Positions 1 to 6,498 of a stretch of 9,755 nt of DNA are shown one piece after another. The DNA lies in contig JAAXQB010000091.1 of the NCBI GenBank assembly GCA_012329085.1, positions 1 through 9,755 of the forward strand, given 5' to 3'. Each line of letters begins with the position of its first letter. Position 1 is the first letter of the stretch. The translations under genes were made by a program, and so were the position numbers. The notes under the pieces were generated by a model. The model was not told the DNA's origin. It ran no database searches and worked only from the letters and a program-made list of their open reading frames with translations. Source of the DNA: Methanosarcinales archaeon (lineage in GTDB: Archaea > Halobacteriota > Methanosarcinia > Methanosarcinales > Methanosarcinaceae).

Positions 1-1
1 A

Positions 2-424
2 ATATTTGGAGTTAATACAGGAAATCGAGATAAGGCAGAAACAGTAGTAAGTGATATGCGAAGCCGAATACAAGCAGTAGAATATAGAGCAGCAGGTCAT
101 CCAGAACCACGGGTATTATTGATGTTAGACCCAGCTTGGGGATTTTGGTCAGGAGGTACAGATACTTTCATGGATTGTATGATTGATATTGCAGGAGGAA
201 GAAATTGGCGTACAGATACAGGTTGGGTTAATGTAGGAATTGAATACTTACTAGCTGATCCACCTTGCATATTCATTGCAGTTGGTCCTTATTGTATGGA
301 TGCTGTTGGGACTCAATTTCCTAATTCTAGAGTATATAATTTAACTTGTAGTAGTATGACACAGAGACCAGGACCAAGAATTATATATCCCATTGAAGAA
401 ATGAATCGTTATATTCACCCATAA
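2..424 (+). CDS. ABC transporter substrate-binding protein, BtuF/FepB type (3' part only)
   Basis: The frame is open from the left edge of the window (first full codon at base 2) to TAA at 422-424, so this is the C-terminal 140 residues of a longer gene; the ATG at 56 is internal. The visible part fits the second lobe of a periplasmic-binding-protein fold of the TroA/BtuF type: an upstream helix (residues GNRDKAETVVSDM), a VLLMLDP strand, the G-G-T-D-T-F...D-I-A-G-G-R-N segment typical of the family, an E-Y-L-L...P-C-I-F-I-A helix-strand, and a terminal R-I-I-Y-P-I-E-E-M...I-H-P helix. Such proteins bind cobalamin or ferric chelates outside the membrane and deliver them to a BtuCD-like permease. 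The substrate cannot be told from this fragment. The signal peptide and first lobe lie outside the window, as would any permease or ATPase genes. No partner gene follows downstream. Confidence 0.8.
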   Translation: MFGVNTGNRDKAETVVSDMRSRIQAVEYRAAGHPEPRVLLMLDPAWGFWSGGTDTFMDCMIDIAGGRNWRTDTGWVNVGIEYLLADPPCIFIAVGPYCMDAVGTQFPNSRVYNLTCSSMTQRPGPRIIYPIEEMNRYIHP

Positions 425-431
425 GCCATAA

Positions 432-479
432 TTGCAATACTTGGAACTTATTGCAAAAAAATGCATTAAAAATAATGCA
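432..479. repeat. Two tandem hairpins after the binding-protein gene
   Basis: There are two perfect inverted repeats in a row. TTGCAATA (432-439) pairs with TATTGCAA (449-456) around a 9-nt loop, and TGCATTA (462-468) pairs with TAATGCA (473-479) around AAAA. A runs of seven to eight bases follow each hairpin on the plus strand, so they do not look like classic U-tract terminators for the plus-strand gene. They could protect the 3' end of the transcript or act in the other direction. Confidence 0.5.
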
Positions 480-495
480 AAAAAACATCCAATAT

Positions 496-542
496 GAGAT
501 TTTAATTTTATTATAAAATTAAAATTTCATAATTATTTTTTT
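496..542 (+). terminator. Probable terminator hairpin with T run
   Basis: ATTTTAATTTTA (499-510) and TAAAATTAAAAT (514-525) form a perfect 12-bp stem with loop TTA, extended outward by one G-T and two normal pairs (496-498 with 526-528). A run of seven T (536-542) follows shortly after. It is 70 nt past the stop of the binding-protein gene and is a plausible transcription end. Archaeal termination depends mainly on the T tract, and the stem is purely A/T, so the function is inferred. Confidence 0.4.
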
Positions 543-758
543 ACTATATACAAATGTTGTTTCTTAATATAGTATAAAAATTAGGTATTTCAAATAATCA
601 TAAATTTAAAAAATAAGAATATCATGATATAATATACAAACTATTTTTATATATTTTATGATATATTTCAATAGCAATGTAGTTTAATCAGTGAATTAAA
701 TAGTTATAGACTAAGAATTTAGATATATAATGAAAGCGTAGGGCATTGATTTTTTTAA
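543..758. other. A/T-rich spacer, no gene seen
   Basis: No supportable reading frame. ATATCAT (619-625) and ATGATAT (658-664) form a weak inverted repeat. The segment 740-757 (AGGGCATTGATTTTTTTA), just past the stop of the transposase relic, may be the remains of an insertion-sequence terminal repeat, but no partner end is present to confirm it. Confidence 0.3.
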
Positions 759-985
759 TTATGCATCTTTTTTATTACGAAATATATCCGATGCTATCCT
801 AAATCATTTAATTCTACCAATAGCATGCTCTACCATAACTCTGGTATTATTAATGAATTTATTTTGTATTTTTTCAATACTCGTCAATTCTTTTCCTTTG
901 AATTTTTTCTTTGTCATCATGATATTTATTTCTAAATAATTTTTTTTAAGGTCAATAAATCCCAAATCAATCTATAAAATCATAT
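759..985 (-). pseudogene. Decayed IS5-type (DDE_Tnp_4) transposase, C-terminal remnant
   Basis: Reading the minus strand from about 985 down to TAA at 759-761 gives about 70 residues matching the end of a DDE transposase of the IS5/DDE_Tnp_4 type. There is an I-D-L-G-F-I-D-L stretch (the usual D.GY...l region), a basic KKKFKGKELTSIEKIQNK segment, then NTRVMVEHAIGRIK and FRIASDIFRN, the characteristic region that carries the catalytic Glu (V-E-H). The frame is broken by TGA at 804-806, between IGRIK and FRIAS where Arg is usual (one base from CGA or AGA), and by TAG a few codons before IDLGF. The N-terminal two thirds, with the first catalytic Asp, is missing; the match stops next to the palindromic repeat cluster at 991. 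The gene is dead. Assignment to IS5 rather than a related DDE group rests on motif memory. Confidence 0.7.
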
Positions 986-990
986 TTTTT

Positions 991-1093
991 ATAGCTCATT
1001 TGGAACAAATGAGCGTTTGCTCATGATTGAACAAATGAGCGTTTGCTCATGATTGAACAAATGAGCGTTAGCATATAATTTATAAAATTATAT
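991..1093. repeat. Palindromic element with 26-bp tandem repeat and second hairpin
   Basis: GCTCATTTG (994-1002) and CAAATGAGC (1006-1014) pair around GAA, preceded by ATA, as in the other copies in this window. A 26-bp unit starting AACAAATGAGCG repeats exactly at 1004-1029 and 1030-1055, and in part from 1056 to 1069. Each unit carries CAAATGAGC and a partial inverse (GCTCAT), so the array is a set of overlapping hairpins. ATATAATTT (1073-1081) and AAATTATAT (1085-1093) then form another 9-bp stem with a 3-nt loop. There are no spacers of differing sequence, so this is not a CRISPR array. Confidence 0.8.
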
Positions 1094-1129
1094 ACTGCGA
1101 GAATTTTTCATTTTTTTAAAAATCCATAC

Positions 1130-1140
1130 TTAAAAAATAA
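1130..1140 (-). terminator. Candidate T-tract terminator for carAB
   Basis: The minus strand reads ATTATTTTTTA here, about 60 nt past the carB stop (TAG at 1195-1197). Archaeal RNA polymerase can stop at such U tracts without a strong hairpin. A further A/T run lies at 1111-1123. The assignment rests only on position and composition. Confidence 0.3.
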
Positions 1141-1194
1141 TGTAGGAGTTAATGGCATATGTATGCATTATTACTACAAAATTATACCAAAATT

Positions 1195-4100
1195 CTAAAA
1201 ATTCTCCCTATGATACTCATTAATCGACTTAACCGTAATCTCCCCAGATTTCATAGCATCAATAGCCTCAGCAGATGCAATCGCCGCCTGAATCGTTGTA
1301 ATATATGGCACCTTAAAATTAACTGCTGCCCTTCTAATCTCTGCACCATCTTTTTTAGATTGCCGCCCAGAAGATGTATTTATAATTAACTCAACTTCAT
1401 TCCTTCGCATCATATCAATAACATTCGGACTGCCATCTCGTATCTTTTTCACAACTTCAATATCAATACCATTCTCTAAAAAGTGATTAACCGTACCAAT
1501 TGTACCAAGTAATACAAGTCCAGATTTTTGCATCTTTCGTGCAACATCCACCATAAGCTCCCTATCCTCTTTCCGTACTGAAATAAATACCTTACCTGAC
1601 AATGGAAGTAAATTATCTGCACTTAGCTGTGCCTTGAAAAATGCCCTCCCATAATTAACATCTATGCCCATAGATTCGCCAGTACTTTTCATTTCAGGTC
1701 CAAGCAATGGGTCTGAACCGGGAAGCTTATCAAATGGTAAAATCACTTCTTTTACAGACACATGATTTACAGTTGGCTCTCTATCGAATGGAACTCCCAT
1801 GGTATTTAACGGATACCCAATTATAGACAATGCCGCAATCTTTGCAAGTGGAATTCCAACAGATTTTGATACAAATGGTATAGTTCTACTAGACCTTGGA
1901 TTTGCTTCAAGAACGAACAATTTACCATCCTTTGTTGCCATTTGAATATTTAAAAGACCATTTATTTTAAGTGCCACTGCAATCTTTTTAGCATACACTC
2001 GCACCTTTTCAAGAATATCCTCTGATAGTGATTGAGGTGGAATAACACACGCAGAATCCCCAGAATGCACCCCTGCTTCTTCAATATGTTCCATAATAGC
2101 ACCAATTATCACATCCTTACCATCAGACACTACATCAACATCAATTTCAATTGCATCTTCAAGAAAATCATCAATTAAAATCGGTCGCTCATGCGATACT
2201 TGAACTGCTTCTTCTAAATAATATTCAAGCTCATGTTTTTTATAAATAATTTCCATTGCTCTACCTCCTAATACATACGAAGGTCTAACAAGCACGGGAT
2301 ACCCAATACGATTTGCAATTTCTATGGCAGATTCTTTATTGGTGGCATATCCTGCATCTGGTTGTAATATACCATTATCTTGCATCAACTTATTAAATCG
2401 CTCTCTATCTTCCGCAGCATCCATATCAAATGGTGTTGTACCAAGTATTTTTGTATCAAGGTCGCCCCTTCTTTCAAGCTCTTTTTGAAGTGGCAATGCA
2501 AGATTTACAGAAGTTTGCCCTCCAAATTGCACAAGAACGCCATATGGTCGCTCCTGCTCAATCACATTCATAACATCTTCAAGAGTTAATGGTTCAAAGA
2601 AAAGTTTATCAGAAATATCATAATCTGTAGATATAGTTTCTGGATTGTTATTAATTATATGTGTTTCTATTCCCTTTTCACGAATTGCAGAAATTGCATG
2701 TACTGTGCAATAATCAAACTCAATACCTTGCCCTATCCTAATTGGACCAGATCCCAATATCAATATTTTTTTATTATCAGATGGCTTTAATTCACATTCA
2801 GACTCATAACAAGAATAATAATAAGGTGTTTCTGCCTCAAATTCAGCAGCACAAGTATCTACCATTTTATAAGTAGTTTTTATCCCCATCTCTCGCCTAA
2901 TATCATTTATGGATTCTCGTGTTGTATTTGCTTTTTTTGCAATGTGTTCATCCATAAAACCCATTTGTTTTGCTTTTAATATAAGTTCATAAGACAAATT
3001 ATCTTTATTCTCTTTTATTGCATTTTCTATGTCAATGATATTTTTTATTTTCTGTAAAAAGAATTTATTGATGCCTGAAAGAGAATGAATCTCATCTAAT
3101 GAAAATCCAATCTGTATTGCATTATAAATAACAAAAAGCCTTTCATGTGTTGGAGTTTTTAAAAGAGTTTTTATTTCATTTTCATTCCATGTATTACTTC
3201 CAAAATATTTTGAATTATCTAATGAACGGATGGCTTTAAGTAGTGATTCTTCAATTGTTCTTCCAATTGCCATAACTTCACCTGTACTTTTCATGGCAGT
3301 TGTAAGAGTTGTATCTGCTCTTGCAAATTTATCAAATGGCCATCTTGGGATTTTTGTGACAATATAATCAATTGTAGGCTCAAATGATGCTGGTGTTTTT
3401 TTAGTCACATCATTTAATATTTCATCAAGAGTCATCCCTATTGCAATCTTTGCTGTAATTTTTGCAATGGAATACCCTGTTGCCTTTGATGCAAGTGCTG
3501 ATGATCTGGATACTCGCGGATTTACTTCAACTATTACGAATCGATCTCCATTTACAGCAAATTGTATATTGCATCCACCTTCTATATCAAGTTCCCGTAT
3601 AACTTTTATTGCAACAGATCTAAGCTTTTGATGCATATTGTCATTCAAAGTTTGAGATGGGGTGACAACTATCGATTCCCCTGTGTGCACACCCATTGGA
3701 TCCAAATTTTCCATGTTACATATTACAATACAAGTATCATTCGAATCACGCATAACTTCATACTCATATTCAGTCCATCCAATCACACTCTCTTCAATAA
3801 GAACTTGATTTATACGACTTCGTCTAAGCCCCCTCTCTACAATCGTTAAAAGCTCTTCCTTGGTATGTGCAATTCCACCACCTGCACCCCCAAGTGTATA
3901 TGCAGGTCGTATGATAAGTGGAAGTCCCAATTCTTCAATTATTTTTTCTGCCTCAGATATAGAAGATATTGCATAACTTTTAGGAACTTTTTCATCAATT
4001 CGATTCATTGTCTGTTTAAAAAGTTCTCTATCTTCTGTATTTTTAATAGCTTCAAGAGAAGTTCCAAGAAGTTTTACATTATGTTTTTTAAATACTCCAA

Positions 4101-4515
4101 GTTCTGCAAGTTCACTTACTACATTAAGACCCGTCTGCCCTCCAATTCCTGCAATAATACCATCTGGTTTTTCTTTTTCAATAATCTTTTCAATTGTTTT
4201 TGCATCAATTGGTTCAATATATACAGCATCTGCCATTTCAGGATCGGTCATTATTGTAGCTGGATTTGAATTTACAAGAACTACTTCAATTCCCTCTTCT
4301 CTAAGTGATTTACATGCCTGACTTCCTGAAAAATCAAACTCTGCCGCTTGCCCTATCGTAATTGGACCTGATCCTATAAGTAAAATTTTTTTAATATGCA
4401 TATTTCTTGAAAAGATATGTGTTTGAGAAAGTCTTTGATTTAGAAAATTCTCGTGAGAATTTTCTTCTAAAAATTTATTCTTTGAAGAAATTTTGTTTTC
4501 GTTGTTATTTTTCAT
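1195..4515 (-). CDS. carB: Carbamoyl-phosphate synthetase large subunit CarB
   Basis: Cytoplasmic synthetase subunit that, with CarA, makes carbamoyl phosphate from glutamine-derived ammonia, bicarbonate and two ATP, feeding arginine and pyrimidine synthesis. The 1106 residues show the usual duplicated plan: first ATP-grasp half from about residue 41 (KKILLIGSGPITIGQAAEFD), an oligomerisation region about 440-575, second half from about 580 (KKILILGSGPIRIGQGIEFD), and a C-terminal MGS-like allosteric domain (about 972-1106, with GTIGTV and NTSSGRQSKKDG). The start at 4515 overlaps the carA stop as ATGA and has GGAG nine bases upstream, which supports it over the ATG at 4401 (Met39, no Shine-Dalgarno). 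Residues 1-38, rich in Asn, Lys and Ser, precede the usual N terminus and are encoded by a palindromic repeat region, so the protein is longer than the usual 1070-1080 residues. The core appears intact and functional. Confidence 0.97.
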   Translation of the reverse strand: MKNNNENKISSKNKFLEENSHENFLNQRLSQTHIFSRNMHIKKILLIGSGPITIGQAAEFDFSGSQACKSLREEGIEVVLVNSNPATIMTDPEMADAVYIEPIDAKTIEKIIEKEKPDGIIAGIGGQTGLNVVSELAELGVFKKHNVKLLGTSLEAIKNTEDRELFKQTMNRIDEKVPKSYAISSISEAEKIIEELGLPLIIRPAYTLGGAGGGIAHTKEELLTIVERGLRRSRINQVLIEESVIGWTEYEYEVMRDSNDTCIVICNMENLDPMGVHTGESIVVTPSQTLNDNMHQKLRSVAIKVIRELDIEGGCNIQFAVNGDRFVIVEVNPRVSRSSALASKATGYSIAKITAKIAIGMTLDEILNDVTKKTPASFEPTIDYIVTKIPRWPFDKFARADTTLTTAMKSTGEVMAIGRTIEESLLKAIRSLDNSKYFGSNTWNENEIKTLLKTPTHERLFVIYNAIQIGFSLDEIHSLSGINKFFLQKIKNIIDIENAIKENKDNLSYELILKAKQMGFMDEHIAKKANTTRESINDIRREMGIKTTYKMVDTCAAEFEAETPYYYSCYESECELKPSDNKKILILGSGPIRIGQGIEFDYCTVHAISAIREKGIETHIINNNPETISTDYDISDKLFFEPLTLEDVMNVIEQERPYGVLVQFGGQTSVNLALPLQKELERRGDLDTKILGTTPFDMDAAEDRERFNKLMQDNGILQPDAGYATNKESAIEIANRIGYPVLVRPSYVLGGRAMEIIYKKHELEYYLEEAVQVSHERPILIDDFLEDAIEIDVDVVSDGKDVIIGAIMEHIEEAGVHSGDSACVIPPQSLSEDILEKVRVYAKKIAVALKINGLLNIQMATKDGKLFVLEANPRSSRTIPFVSKSVGIPLAKIAALSIIGYPLNTMGVPFDREPTVNHVSVKEVILPFDKLPGSDPLLGPEMKSTGESMGIDVNYGRAFFKAQLSADNLLPLSGKVFISVRKEDRELMVDVARKMQKSGLVLLGTIGTVNHFLENGIDIEVVKKIRDGSPNVIDMMRRNEVELIINTSSGRQSKKDGAEIRRAAVNFKVPYITTIQAAIASAEAIDAMKSGEITVKSINEYHRENF
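4398..4494 (-). repeat. Hairpin repeat block forming the carB N-terminal extension
   Basis: Several inverted repeats fill the first 39 codons of carB. AGAAAATTCTC (4442-4452) pairs perfectly with GAGAATTTTCT (4455-4465), and AAAATTTATTC (4470-4480) pairs with GAAGAAATTTT (4484-4494) around TTT with one mismatch. At 4398-4438 a diverged copy of the carA/intergenic palindromic element is present: read on the minus strand it starts AAATCAAAGA, and arms ACATATCTT and AAGAAATATG flank the TTC loop found in the other copies. It encodes NQRLSQTHIFS, matching the reading of the carA copy. About 25 of 33 bases agree with the carA copy by hand alignment. Confidence 0.65.
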
Positions 4516-5645
4516 ACACCTTCTCCAATCATTTTTTTAATACTATCGAAAAATATTTTTTCAGAATCAAGTGGTCCTGGATTTGCTTCTGGGTGATATT
4601 GCACACCAAATATATTCAAATTTTTGCATGATATGCCAGCTATTGTATTATCATTAAGATTCATATGAGTTATTTTTAAATCAGTGCCATCCAATGAATT
4701 TTCATCTACACAAAATCCATGATTTTGAGAAGTGATATATACTTTGTTTGATTCAAGTGATTTAATAGGGTGGTTTGCCCCTCTATGTCCGAATTTTAGT
4801 TTATATGTGCTACCGCCAAGTGCAAGTGATATTACTTGATGCCCAAGACAGATTCCTGTTATTGGAATTTTTCCTGTAAATTCTTGTACTGCTTTAATTG
4901 CATCTTTAGCTCTTATGGGATCTCCTGGTCCATTTGATAAAAAAAGCATATCTGGATTGTATGCTCCTATCATGGATGCAGATGTGTTTGCAGGTAATAC
5001 TGTAATGTCAAATCCTCTTTTAATGAAGCTTTTTAAGATATTTTTTTTTATTCCAAGGTCTATAATTACAACATGCGGATTGTTATTAGATTGTTTACTT
5101 TTTATAGCACATTCAGAATGAATGTGCGTTGGAAAAAATCTTTGATTTTTGACTTGATATGGGCTTTTGCATGTGACTTGTGAAATAAGGTCAATATCTG
5201 ATATGCGTGGCATATTTTTTGCAATCTGTACAGCTTTTTCTCCATCATCACTACCATTTATAAATGCTGCACGAATTATCCCCTGCTCTCTAATTTTTAT
5301 TGTAAGCATTCGAGTATCTATGCCCTCAATTCCCGGAATTCCTTCATCTTTTAGAAATTTATCAATTGTTTTTAAATCGTTAAGAGGGGACTTGCATGCT
5401 TCTCTTACCACAAGTCCTTCTACTTTGATTCCATCTGATTGAAAATTGGTATTTGAAACACCATAATTTCCAATTAATGGATATGTAAACATAAGGATTT
5501 GCCCTTTGTATGAAGGGTCGGTTAATGCTTCTTCATAACCTGTATATTGGGTTGTAAATACAAGTTCGCCTTTTGAGACTCCTTCTGCACCAAATCCTGT
5601 GCCTTTTAAGATGGTGCCATCTTCCAAACCAATTACTGCATTCAT
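4512..5645 (-). CDS. carA: Carbamoyl-phosphate synthetase small (glutaminase) subunit CarA
   Basis: Glutamine amidotransferase subunit that hydrolyses glutamine and channels ammonia to CarB. Of 377 residues, 1-155 form the CarA-specific N-terminal domain (LEDGTILKGTGFGA, FTTQYTGYEEALTDPSY, IPGIEGIDTRMLT), and about 190-375 form the class I glutaminase domain with SNGPGDP (237-243), nucleophile Cys266 in GICLGHQ, and His351/Glu353 in YHPEANPGP, so the catalytic triad is complete. The start ATG at 5643-5645 is at the natural family N terminus; a weak AGGA lies about 10 nt upstream. The stop TGA overlaps the carB start. Between the two domains, residues 165-181 (VKNQRFFPTHIHSECAI) are encoded by a dispersed palindromic repeat. 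This linker is where the family normally has only a short connection, so the insertion is probably surface-exposed and tolerated. The remaining sequence looks intact. Confidence 0.97.
   Translation of the reverse strand: MNAVIGLEDGTILKGTGFGAEGVSKGELVFTTQYTGYEEALTDPSYKGQILMFTYPLIGNYGVSNTNFQSDGIKVEGLVVREACKSPLNDLKTIDKFLKDEGIPGIEGIDTRMLTIKIREQGIIRAAFINGSDDGEKAVQIAKNMPRISDIDLISQVTCKSPYQVKNQRFFPTHIHSECAIKSKQSNNNPHVVIIDLGIKKNILKSFIKRGFDITVLPANTSASMIGAYNPDMLFLSNGPGDPIRAKDAIKAVQEFTGKIPITGICLGHQVISLALGGSTYKLKFGHRGANHPIKSLESNKVYITSQNHGFCVDENSLDGTDLKITHMNLNDNTIAGISCKNLNIFGVQYHPEANPGPLDSEKIFFDSIKKMIGEGV
5103..5153 (-). repeat. Palindromic repeat element inserted in carA
   Basis: On the plus strand, GCACATTCA (5107-5115) and TGAATGTGC (5119-5127) pair around GAA, followed by AAAAATC (5134-5140) and GATTTTT (5144-5150) around TTT. 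The roughly 50-bp stretch is identical to the reverse complement of the intergenic copy at 9475-9526 except for one base in the core (G at 5131). The length and frame keep carA open. The element orientation read in carA is AATCAAAGATTTTTTC first, then the long hairpin. Confidence 0.9.
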
Positions 5646-5754
5646 TTTTATTAATTCCTATTTTTTATATTTTATGTACATTAAACACATGCTTTTATTG
5701 AGAACGATTTATTTTTAAAATTATGTATTTTATAAAATATTTTATTTTTATTTT
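5646..5754 (-). promoter_or_regulatory. Candidate carAB promoter and leader
   Basis: On the minus strand several A/T boxes could act as TATA elements: TTTTAAAAATAAA (about 5709-5721), which would place the start near 5689 and give a leader of about 45 nt, and ATAAAATATAAAAAA (about 5661-5675), which lies too close to the ATG for a normal leader. No single choice is decisive. A weak AGGA precedes the ATG by 10 nt. Confidence 0.35.
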
Positions 5755-5984
5755 ATCTTCTGTAATATATATTACAATTTAGTGTTTGTTTTTAAATCTT
5801 ATATCCGCAGATTACGCAGATTTTTTTTATCTTCTGTAATATACATTATAATTTAGTGTTTGTTTTTAAATCTTATATCCGCAGATTACGCAGATTTTTT
5901 TTATCTTCTGTAATATATATTATAATTTAGTGTTTGTTTTTAAATCTTATATCTGCAGATTGTGCAGATTACGCAGATTTTTTT
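5755..5984. repeat. Three tandem 74-bp repeats upstream of carA
   Basis: Units begin at 5755, 5829 and 5903 with ATCTTCTGTAATATA, an exact 74-bp period; the units are nearly identical. Each contains a palindrome-like TGTAATATATATTACA (perfect in unit 1, 5761-5776), then TTTAGTGTTTGTTTTTAAAT, then CCGCAGATTACGCAGATT and a T run. Unit 3 carries an extra 9-bp GCAGATTGT step, giving three GCAGATT direct repeats. The array lies 110-340 bp upstream of the carA start. A related single copy lies at 7389-7457. Confidence 0.9.
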
Positions 5985-5987
5985 ATT

Positions 5988-6053
5988 ACACACAATTTAT
6001 AAAATTATGCATAGGGAGAATATTTTAATAGCTCATTTGGAACAAATGCGCAT
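5988..6053. repeat. Palindromic element copy upstream of tRNA-Lys
   Basis: GCTCATTTG (6031-6039) and CAAATGCGC (6043-6051) flank GAA with one arm mismatch, followed by ATTA in place of the usual GTT. The left flank AATTTATAAAATTAT, then GCATAGGGAGAAT and TTTTAATA, is partly shared with the copy at 9675-9720 (reverse complement, with TATGCATAG), so the element is longer than the palindrome alone. Confidence 0.7.
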
Positions 6054-6305
6054 TATCTTAATTTTTCTAATTTTTCCCTAATTATATTGGATGATTTTAG
6101 TAATAAATCTTGTGATTTTTAAGTATAATGTAAGCATGATGGAAAATAATTCAATAAAATTTAATTTTTGATTGTATATGACTTTACAAGTTATATACTT
6201 AACATTCAATCTTTTCAGAATGGCGTTCAAAGAACTTTCCTTTTTTCTCGATAGTTGGATTTAATTCCTAATATAAATTGAATATATTCAATAATAGGCA
6301 TTATC
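6054..6305. other. Spacer between carA repeats and tRNA-Lys, nothing clear
   Basis: A/T-rich sequence with no supportable gene. A 22-codon minus-strand stretch bounded by stops (6199-6267) reads protein-like but has no start, no Shine-Dalgarno and no recognised family. Confidence 0.3.
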
Positions 6306-6320
6306 AAAAGATATAAATAG
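6306..6320 (+). promoter_or_regulatory. BRE/TATA-type promoter for tRNA-Lys
   Basis: AAAAGATATAAATAG has an A-rich BRE-like lead and a TATA-like core at about 6311-6318. With the usual archaeal spacing of about 25 bp, transcription would start near 6340, about 30 nt before the mature tRNA. It may also drive the EMC6-like gene, since no clear separate promoter lies in the 53-bp gap between them. Confidence 0.5.
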
Positions 6321-6371
6321 TTAAAACACGATTATTAACAAATTATTTTTAGGTGCAATATTTTGATGCGT

Positions 6372-6445
6372 GGGTCGATAGCTCAGTCAGGCAGAGCGAT
6401 AGGCTCTTAACCTATCGGTCAAGGGTTCAAATCCCTTTCGACTCG
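6372..6445 (+). tRNA. tRNA-Lys (anticodon CUU)
   Basis: A full cloverleaf can be drawn over 74 nt. The acceptor stem GGGTCGA pairs with TCGACTC (one G-U at the second pair), the D arm is GCTC/GAGC, the anticodon stem ATAGG/CCTAT encloses loop CTCTTAA with anticodon CTT after T33, and the T stem AAGGG/CCCTT encloses TTCAAAT. The discriminator is G and CCA is not encoded. It reads AAG lysine codons. No intron is present. Confidence 0.96.
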
Positions 6446-6483
6446 TTCAATCAGTTCTTGCACCAGATGTAATCATACTTATA

Positions 6484-6490
6484 AAGGAGT
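6484..6490 (+). promoter_or_regulatory. Ribosome binding site deciding a TTG start
   Basis: AAGGAGT lies with its GGAG core nine bases before the TTG at 6499-6501. It is the best Shine-Dalgarno sequence in this part of the window and supports initiation at TTG, because the first in-frame ATG is inside the first membrane segment. Confidence 0.7.
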
Positions 6491-6498
6491 AAAAGCAA

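Noticed and set aside
1004..1069. Possible CRISPR array
   Set aside because: The 26-bp units abut directly with no spacers, and no cas genes are in the window.
3562..4269. Plus-strand open frames opposite carB
   Set aside because: They are antisense shadows of a conserved gene, with Phe/Asn/Cys-rich composition and no start signals.
4399..4401. ATG at Met39 as the carB start
   Set aside because: It has no Shine-Dalgarno, whereas the upstream ATG overlaps the carA stop as ATGA with GGAG in place. It could still be a minor start.
6199..6267. A 22-codon minus-strand reading bounded by stops, with a protein-like composition
   Set aside because: No start, no Shine-Dalgarno, no recognised family and too short to support.
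6372..6445. tRNA-Lys as an integration site of a mobile element
   Set aside because: No repeat of the tRNA 3' end and no integrase gene are found in the window.
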